A DNA stretch of 19,402 nt. Source: Candidatus Zhuqueibacterota bacterium. GTDB lineage: Bacteria > BS750m-G25. The stretch lies in NCBI GenBank assembly GCA_016783505.1, contig JADHWK010000041.1, positions 1 through 19,402 on the forward strand. The letters run 5' to 3'. Below, in pieces: positions 6,730 to 12,025 of the stretch (within the stretch, counting starts at the first letter, position 1; every line of letters begins with the position of its first letter). The notes beneath the pieces were generated by a model. That model was not told where the DNA came from. It worked only from the letters and a program-made list of their open reading frames with translations, and did not search any database. The position numbers and the translations under genes are program-made.

Positions 6730-8010
6730 ATGCAAAAGAAAATTCGAATTTATCACTATGCTTTTTTCTTACTATTCTTGGGCTTAATGGGAAAGGATGG
6801 TAGGGAAAGAGTATATGGAGAGGAAATGCATCGAAATAACGACATAAAAGTTAAGCCTGGCGTAGAAGTTCTTTTAGAAAAAAAATTAGATCTGTTGGCG
6901 GGGAAAAGGGTGGGTCTGATCACCAACCCCACCGGGGTGACTTCAAACCTCATGTCCACCATTGACGTGCTGGCGGAACGACCTGAATTTAAACTGATTG
7001 CCCTGTTCGGTCCCGAACACGGCATCCGGGGAAACGTCTGGGGCGGACAGAAGGTTAAAAATTTTCGCGACCCAAAAACCGGGATTAAGGTCTACAGTCT
7101 CTATGGGAAGGTTTTTAAACCCACCGGCAAGATGCTAAAAAAGGTGGATGTATTGATCTTTGACATACAGGACATCGGGATTCGGCCTTACACCTACATC
7201 TACACCATGGCTTACGCCATGGAGGCGGCCGCCGAGTTTGGAATCCCTTTCATTGTGTTGGATCGGCCCAATCCTCTGGGGGGAGAATTGGTGGAGGGGC
7301 CGGTTTTAGACCTTAGGTTTAAGTCATTCATCGGGCTTTACCCCATCCCCTATATTCACGGGATGACGGTGGGGGAACTGGCGAAGTTATTTAATGAAGA
7401 ATTCGGGATTAATTGTGACCTTAAGGTCGTTCCTATGGAAGGTTGGGAGCGGCGGATGAACTTCGGGGATACGGGCCTGCCCTGGGTTCCCCCCTCCCCC
7501 CATGTATCACACTGGCAGACGGTTTTCTACATTGCTGCTACCGGAGGCATCGGGGAATTGGGGACCCTCTCTGAGGGGGTAGGAACGCCCCAGCCTTTCG
7601 AGCTGATTGGTGCTCCGTGGATCGATCCAGAAATCCTGGCCGCAGAACTGAACGCCAAAAATTTGCCCGGCGTACTCTTCCGGCCGACCTATTATAAAAG
7701 TTTCTATTTCCGATTCATCGAGGAACCAGTCCCCGGGGTTCAGCTCCATATTCAGAATTTTAGAACCTTTCAACCCTTTACGACCCAGATTCACCTCCTT
7801 TGCGCCTTAGCTAAGCTTTATCCCCACTTGCCTTTCTTGGAAAAATTAGAGGGGACAGAAGGAAAACACGGATTCTACCGGGCCGTGGGGACGGATCAGG
7901 TTGAAAAGGATCTGCGGGCCGGGAAATCGGCCCCCGAGATCATCGCCAGTTGGGAGGATGGCCTTCAAAGATATATGAAAATTCGAGAGAAATATTTAAT
8001 GTATAAATAA
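6730..8010 (+). CDS. namZ: Exo-beta-N-acetylmuramidase NamZ (DUF1343, GH171)
   Basis: This 426-residue protein carries an N-terminal hydrophobic export segment (YHYAFFLLFLGLMG) and then the complete DUF1343 fold: 'GKRVGLITNPTGV', 'FGPEHGIRG' (E96, equivalent to the family's proposed catalytic Glu), 'FDIQDIGIRPYTYIYTM', 'LDRPNPLGG', 'PYIHGMTVGELA', 'GLPWVPPSPHV' and 'TLSEGVGTPQPFE'. NamZ removes MurNAc from the non-reducing end of murein glycans and acts together with the glucosaminidase NagZ and the amidase AmiE in Bacillus subtilis; homologues of all three are in this window. It acts outside the cytoplasm, so the MurNAc released must be imported and phosphorylated before MurQ can use it. The gene is 22 bp from murQ and probably shares its transcript. 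Confidence 0.94.
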   Translation: MQKKIRIYHYAFFLLFLGLMGKDGRERVYGEEMHRNNDIKVKPGVEVLLEKKLDLLAGKRVGLITNPTGVTSNLMSTIDVLAERPEFKLIALFGPEHGIRGNVWGGQKVKNFRDPKTGIKVYSLYGKVFKPTGKMLKKVDVLIFDIQDIGIRPYTYIYTMAYAMEAAAEFGIPFIVLDRPNPLGGELVEGPVLDLRFKSFIGLYPIPYIHGMTVGELAKLFNEEFGINCDLKVVPMEGWERRMNFGDTGLPWVPPSPHVSHWQTVFYIAATGGIGELGTLSEGVGTPQPFELIGAPWIDPEILAAELNAKNLPGVLFRPTYYKSFYFRFIEEPVPGVQLHIQNFRTFQPFTTQIHLLCALAKLYPHLPFLEKLEGTEGKHGFYRAVGTDQVEKDLRAGKSAPEIIASWEDGLQRYMKIREKYLMYK

Positions 8011-8032
8011 TTGATTATCTTTTAGGAGAAAA

Positions 8033-8947
8033 ATGGGACGGGAAATTTTCGATGAGATTAAAGATCTGATCACCGAGAAACGGAATCCGGCCACCATGGG
8101 TATTGATTCCAAGTCCACGGAGGAAATCTTAACCTTGATTAATAGCGAAGATCAGCGAATTCCCGAAATTGTGCGGTCGGAAATCCCTTACATCGCCAGC
8201 GCCGTTGAACTGGTGGTGGCGACCTTCAAACGGGGGGGGCGGCTATTTTACGTCGGTGCCGGGACCTCGGGCCGGCTGGGGGTTTTGGACGCATCCGAAT
8301 GTCCCCCCACCTTCGGCACCGACCCCGAAATGGTGCAGGGGATGATCGCCGGGGGATACGGGGCCTTAGTGCGGGCGGTGGAGGGGGCTGAGGATAAAAG
8401 GGAAGATGGAGGAAAGGATCTGACCGAACAAGGGTTTACAAAGGACGACATTCTGGTGGGTATCGCCGCCAGCCGCCGCACCCCCTACGTGATCGGAGCC
8501 GTGGAGAAGGCCCGGGAATTGGGCGCCATGACGATCTACCTTACCACTACTCCCCGGGAAGAGATGAACATTCCGGTGGACGTGGCCATCTGTCCAGTAG
8601 TGGGTCCCGAGGTGGTGATGGGCTCTACCCGGATGAAATCGGGCACCGCCCAGAAGTTAATCCTTAACATGATAACCACCACCGCCATGATCCGGCTGGG
8701 CAAGGTCTACGAGAACATGATGGTGGACCTGAAGATGACATCCCAGAAGCTAAAGGAACGCTCCAAGCGCACGGTGATGATCGTCACCGGGGCGGACTAT
8801 GACGAGGCGGAACGGGTGCTGAAATTGGCCCACGGCCACGTGAAGACAGCCTTGGTGATGATCCTGGCCGGGGTGGATAGAGAGGAGGCATTAAGAAGAT
8901 TAGTAAAAAGTGGGGGGTTTGTAAGAAAAGCGATAGAAGGGGGTTGA
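8033..8947 (+). CDS. murQ: N-acetylmuramic acid 6-phosphate etherase MurQ
   Basis: The 304-residue cytosolic SIS-domain enzyme cleaves the lactyl ether of MurNAc-6-P to GlcNAc-6-P and D-lactate. The signature GAGTSGRLGVLDASECPP is intact, with E89 and E120 (EGAE) matching the two essential glutamates of Escherichia coli MurQ. 'GIAASRRTPYVIGA', 'GPEVVMGSTRMKSGTAQK' and 'KVYENMMVDL' are also typical, and the C-terminal UBA-like helical tail is present. Length is normal for the family. AGGAG five bases before ATG 8033 fixes the start. It is the last gene of the run beginning at 3748 and is followed by a strong intrinsic terminator. Confidence 0.97.
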   Translation: MGREIFDEIKDLITEKRNPATMGIDSKSTEEILTLINSEDQRIPEIVRSEIPYIASAVELVVATFKRGGRLFYVGAGTSGRLGVLDASECPPTFGTDPEMVQGMIAGGYGALVRAVEGAEDKREDGGKDLTEQGFTKDDILVGIAASRRTPYVIGAVEKARELGAMTIYLTTTPREEMNIPVDVAICPVVGPEVVMGSTRMKSGTAQKLILNMITTTAMIRLGKVYENMMVDLKMTSQKLKERSKRTVMIVTGADYDEAERVLKLAHGHVKTALVMILAGVDREEALRRLVKSGGFVRKAIEGG

Positions 8948-8980
8948 ATAGAAAGAAAGCTCAAAAATGAAATAAAAAAA

Positions 8981-9014
8981 AAAAAAAACCAGCATCTTTT
9001 CGGTGCTGGTTTTT
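8981..9014. terminator. Bidirectional intrinsic terminator after murQ (repeat family copy 2)
   Basis: ACCAGCATC-TTTTC-GGTGCTGGT with a long A-run on the left and T8 on the right. It can end murQ transcripts on + and toxin-antitoxin transcripts on -. It starts the direct repeat 8981-9095. Confidence 0.9.
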
Positions 9015-9095
9015 TTTGTGTAAGTTTCCTATGTAGTTATCGTTGAGGGTTTTTATCAGGTGATAATATCCGCAGGATTTTGGAGAAGGCGTTTA
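8981..9095 (+). repeat. Direct repeat, copy 1 (~115 bp)
   Basis: Aligns with 9882-9999 at roughly 80% by eye, from the terminator through 'TTTTTATCAGGTGA' and 'GATTTTGGA' to 'AAGGCGTTTA'. Copy 1 ends exactly on the antitoxin stop codon. Confidence 0.75.
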
Positions 9096-9383
9096 TCTGC
9101 CATGCGCTGCTTTCGTTATCTTTTCTTGGAGCCAAAAGTTAATCAGCGTCTCAATTGATACACCTTGCTGGCGCGCCTGAGCCCGCAGTTGAGCGATTAA
9201 GTCCTTCGCCACAGCACAATATATCTTACTTGAACGGAGGTTTATCTGCACATCCACATCTTCCATGAAGTCTTCGTAGTCGGTGGTGTTATGGGTGTCC
9301 CAGAACGCCCAAAACTCTTCAAGCGAGTCAAAGTTTTCCGGTAACGGATCACGTTGCGGGGTTTGTTTCTTACTTTTTGTCAT
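9093..9383 (-). CDS. BrnA/CopG-like antitoxin
   Basis: The 96-residue protein has an N-terminal 'FDSLEEFWAFWDTHNTTDYEDF' region characteristic of antitoxins paired with BrnT-type toxins, then a ribbon-helix-helix-like C-terminus ('INLRSSKIYCAVAKDLIAQL', 'GVSIETLINFWLQEK'). It should bind and neutralise the toxin encoded immediately upstream and repress the shared promoter. Its ATG overlaps the last 14 bases of the toxin gene, giving translational coupling in the toxin-first order known for brnTA. No frameshift or truncation is seen. The exact subfamily name is uncertain. Confidence 0.85.
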   Translation of the reverse strand: MTKSKKQTPQRDPLPENFDSLEEFWAFWDTHNTTDYEDFMEDVDVQINLRSSKIYCAVAKDLIAQLRAQARQQGVSIETLINFWLQEKITKAAHGR

Positions 9384-9660
9384 AGCTCTTTCGCTCCTTC
9401 TTGTCCATATTACGAGCGCTCAAAATCAGTGCTTCATGGGTCAATTTATGGATGAAGAATACAGTCAAATAGCGTCCAGACTCTGTCTGTCCTAGCGCTC
9501 TGTAAACGTGTTCGCCGCGGAAGCGCCCTCTGCGCATCTTCTTAACTTTGGGCTTGCTAACAAAAACTTCCTCAATCTCCGTCATCGTAACATGGTGTTT
9601 GATTTCGATTTTCTCTATAACATTATCCAGCCAGATGAGGCCAGTAATTTTTATTACCAT
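9370..9660 (-). CDS. BrnT-like toxin (RelE-fold ribonuclease family)
   Basis: The 96-residue product matches the BrnT pattern: an N-terminal W-x-x-x-V-I-E-K-I-E-I-K-H-H-V segment, 'MTEIEEVF', a basic block, 'GEHVYRALGQTESGRYLTVFFI', and the C-terminal 'LILSARNMDKKERKSY'. BrnT toxins are small RNases that stop translation. AAGGA lies just before the ATG at 9658-9660. A weak promoter (TAGAAT with TTTCGA 16 bp upstream on the - strand) may lie in 9670-9710. The pair is opposite in strand to the surrounding recycling genes and is bracketed by direct repeats, consistent with acquisition as a module. Confidence 0.85.
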   Translation of the reverse strand: MVIKITGLIWLDNVIEKIEIKHHVTMTEIEEVFVSKPKVKKMRRGRFRGEHVYRALGQTESGRYLTVFFIHKLTHEALILSARNMDKKERKSYDKK

Positions 9661-9725
9661 TGGTTCCTTTGCATTCTATCACACTTCGCCTTCATCGAAA
9701 AGCTAAAAGATACATAGCGGATGTC

Positions 9726-9782
9726 GCCTAACAAATGAGCTCACCTACGGCAGCTACCGTATTAGTGCAGTGGTGGTTAGGT
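9726..9782 (+). repeat. attC-like site 1
   Basis: Starts with GCCTAAC (RYYYAAC) followed by AA and GCTCA, as in the 5' half of integron attC sites, and ends with GTTAGGT (GTTRRRY) after 57 bp. The inner pairing is weak. No integrase gene is in the window, so at most it is an orphan or decayed site. Confidence 0.4.
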
Positions 9783-9881
9783 TGAGTGGTGTATTCATTC
9801 CTTCTATTACAGATTTACGCATACTTTTTTAATATAATTATTTTTTGATTAATAAGCAAGAACAATTTGGAACCCTAAAAC

Positions 9882-9914
9882 AAAAAAACCAGCATCTTCT
9901 CGGTGCTGGTTTTT
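9882..9914. terminator. Intrinsic terminator hairpin (repeat family copy 3)
   Basis: ACCAGCATC-TTCTC-GGTGCTGGT flanked by an A-run and T5. It is not directly next to a gene end; it belongs to the second direct-repeat copy. Confidence 0.75.
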
Positions 9915-9999
9915 GTTGGAGGTAGGTTTCAAAAGTGGTTATTGTTAGTGGGATTTTTATCAGGTGACAATATAAGCAAGATTTTGGAAAAGGCGTTTA
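9882..9999 (+). repeat. Direct repeat, copy 2 (~118 bp)
   Basis: Partner of 8981-9095, in the same orientation. The two copies bracket the toxin-antitoxin pair. The 615-bp gap 9661-10275 otherwise holds two attC-like sites and short inverted repeats, with no gene seen. Confidence 0.75.
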
Positions 10000-10167
10000 G
10001 TGTCTTCAGGCTTTGCGAAGTCCGGCAAAGGCCAGATTTTAGGCGAGTGGGGTGAGTTAAAGAGCTCATGCTAAGTGATGTAGCGGCACTTTTAACGTCT
10101 CTGGAGCTAATCTACGCCAAAGGCGTGGTTAGATAGAATTTCAAAACAAGTTCAACTTTTGTTGTCC

Positions 10168-10225
10168 ATCTAACCTTTTTAAAATTACTCAACCATTCGG
10201 CGTCTGTTTGAGCGATGTGTTAGGA
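10168..10225 (-). repeat. attC-like site 2 (opposite orientation)
   Basis: Read on the - strand it begins TCCTAACACATCGCTCAA and continues ACAGACGCC, very close to the classical attC 5' half. It later has GGTTGAG and ends GGTTAGAT. The length of 58 bp is in range. CTCAA/TTGAG arms can pair. The first base of the 7-mer (T instead of R) is off consensus. Confidence 0.4.
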
Positions 10226-10275
10226 AATAATTTGAATCAATTTATTATCCAAAAAGAATTGATAGAAGATTTTTC

Positions 10276-11571
10276 TTATTTTAAAAACAGCATCTTCCGA
10301 ACTTGTCTTTCATTACCTGCTTGTAAAATATAAAAATATATTCCAGAAGAAACGATTCTTCCGAAATTATCCTTGCCATTCCACATAACAGATTTTAATC
10401 CTGGAGTTTGCACATCATCTACGAGTGTTTTTATTTCTTCTCCTAGTAAATTATGAATTTTTAAAACTACTTTAAAAGTTTTTGGTAAGGTGTATTCTAT
10501 CATAGTAGTAGAATTGGCAGGATTGGGATAATTTTGCCATAATTCAAGTTTCTTCGAAATATTATCATTTGGGATTTTATCTACTGAAAGTACTCCGCCA
10601 TTAATTGTTTTTAAAATAACACCTTGACAACCTACTGCATATCCTATATTTGCATCAGTAAAATAGACTGAACGCAGACTTTCAGTTGTTCCGAAATTTT
10701 GAATAAGCCAATAATTACCGCCATCCGTAGTCTTTATAATCATGCCATTTGATCCAACAGAATAACCTGTGTCCGTGTCTGTAAAATATACTGATTGAAG
10801 ATCATCCAAATCAGTAGAAGTATAAATCGGTATTCCACTCCAATTATTACCACCATTTGTAGTTTTTAGCATTACTCTTCCACCAGTAAAATTATTCCCA
10901 ACGATAAATCCTGTATCTTGGTTTGTGAAATAGACAGAAAGGTAAGTATTAGTTATACTAGGTGGATTAATATTCCAATTATTTCCACCATCTATCGTTT
11001 TCATAATAGTACCGTCCCCGCCAACTGCATAACCTATGCTGTCAATAGGGAAAAAGATAGAACGTAGTTCTCTAGTAGTTCCTGAATTTTGAGCTATCCA
11101 ATTATTACCGGAATCTGTTGTCCTTAAAATTGTACCACCAGAACCAACCACATATCCTGTATCCACATTTACAAAAAATACTGAATATAGTGAACTCGTG
11201 GTCCCTGAATTTTGAAGAATCCAATTATCACCACCATCCGTTGTTTTTAGGATTGTTCCAATACCTCCAACTGCGTATCCTGTATTCTCATCAGTAAAAT
11301 AAACAGACCAAAACAAACCCATTTGTGTTGTTTGAATAATCCAAGTAATGCCACCATTCATTGTCTTTGTAATTATGCCAATCCAAGTTTGGCCATCATG
11401 ATGACCTCCAACCACATAGCCCGTGTCCGCATTAACAAAATGAACAGATAGAAGAGCATTTTCAGTTGGTAAGGGATCTAAATAAAACCAACCGTGCTGT
11501 GCTTTGGTGGCAATGCTTAAAAATAGCGCAAATAAAAATGAAGTGATGACTGTAAAGCAAATATTTTTCAT
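10276..11571 (-). CDS. Secreted YCF48-repeat beta-propeller protein with type-A sorting domain
   Basis: The 431-residue protein has a cleavable-looking signal peptide (MKNICFTVITSFLFALFLSI, then ATKAQ). Seven tandem units of about 41-48 residues follow, with the pattern L-x-S-V-Y-F-T-D-x-x-T-G-Y-x-V-G-x-x-G-T-I-x-K-T-T-D-G-G-x-N-W, as in the YCF48/HCF136-like and BNR propeller families; seven units suggest one closed propeller. A linker (LELWQNYPNPANSTTMIEY) leads to the FlgD-Ig type-A sorting domain ending in KMLFLK, so export by a type IX-like system and surface attachment are expected. Ligand and function are unknown. The gene is visibly more AT-rich than the recycling genes, suggesting a different history. 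Confidence 0.9.
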   Translation of the reverse strand: MKNICFTVITSFLFALFLSIATKAQHGWFYLDPLPTENALLSVHFVNADTGYVVGGHHDGQTWIGIITKTMNGGITWIIQTTQMGLFWSVYFTDENTGYAVGGIGTILKTTDGGDNWILQNSGTTSSLYSVFFVNVDTGYVVGSGGTILRTTDSGNNWIAQNSGTTRELRSIFFPIDSIGYAVGGDGTIMKTIDGGNNWNINPPSITNTYLSVYFTNQDTGFIVGNNFTGGRVMLKTTNGGNNWSGIPIYTSTDLDDLQSVYFTDTDTGYSVGSNGMIIKTTDGGNYWLIQNFGTTESLRSVYFTDANIGYAVGCQGVILKTINGGVLSVDKIPNDNISKKLELWQNYPNPANSTTMIEYTLPKTFKVVLKIHNLLGEEIKTLVDDVQTPGLKSVMWNGKDNFGRIVSSGIYFYILQAGNERQVRKMLFLK

Positions 11572-11877
11572 AATTAGTCCTTATTTTTTTACTAATTATG
11601 TAGCTTAACTAATAATTATATTGCAGTTAGCAGTATAACACTTAGGAAAATATTATTTCAAGTTGTTATTATTAACATTGGTGTTTCCGCGATTAACAAA
11701 AGCATCTGAAAAATACCTTCAGAGGTTCACTTTCTTCGGAATAATAAGACCACTAAAAAACTCTTGAAAGCCTTCACCGAGCAGAATCTATCAAGGTTTC
11801 ACACCAACAATAGCTTCCATAAGTAAAAAGCCTGTCTGGTTAACTTAAGATAATCACAAAATTTAAGATATAATTCT

Positions 11878-11911
11878 TTGATAATATACTAAAAAAAGAT
11901 TATTATATCAA
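11878..11911. promoter_or_regulatory. Imperfect inverted repeat upstream of the nagZ-amiE promoter
   Basis: TTGATAATATA (11878-11888) and TATTATATCAA (11901-11911) are inverted with two mismatches and a 12-nt spacer. They lie just upstream of the shared promoter block, where an operator would be expected. No regulator is encoded nearby. The rest of the gap 11572-12025 is AT-rich and holds no gene. Confidence 0.3.
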
Positions 11912-11923
11912 GAGAATAATTCA

Positions 11924-11990
11924 TAAAATTGACTTTTCAATTACCTTTTTTCTATTGCTTATTTGGATATTTTTGCTTATCTTTTTTTGG
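11924..11990 (+). promoter_or_regulatory. Shared upstream block with TTGCTT-N17-TATCTT promoter (copy 2)
   Basis: TTGCTT at 11955-11960 and TATCTT at 11978-11983, 17 bp apart. This is the gap-free counterpart of 524-590. A start near 11990 gives the fusion gene a ~36-nt leader with a good ribosome binding site. Confidence 0.55.
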
Positions 11991-12025
11991 AAAAGTTGAG
12001 GGGAACTAAAAAGAAAGAGGAGAGA

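Noticed and set aside
8981-9999. CRISPR-like repeat array from the recurring hairpins
   Set aside because: Only two to three widely separated copies with genes between them, no regular spacers and no cas genes.
10095-10135. TAATCTACGCC/GGCGTGGTTA hairpin as a third attC-like site
   Set aside because: Pairs well but lacks a RYYYAAC left end and is much too short.
11963-12025. TTG-initiated extension of the NagZ-AmiE fusion
   Set aside because: It lies within the promoter and leader; ATG 12026 has a good ribosome binding site and gives a proper lipoprotein signal.
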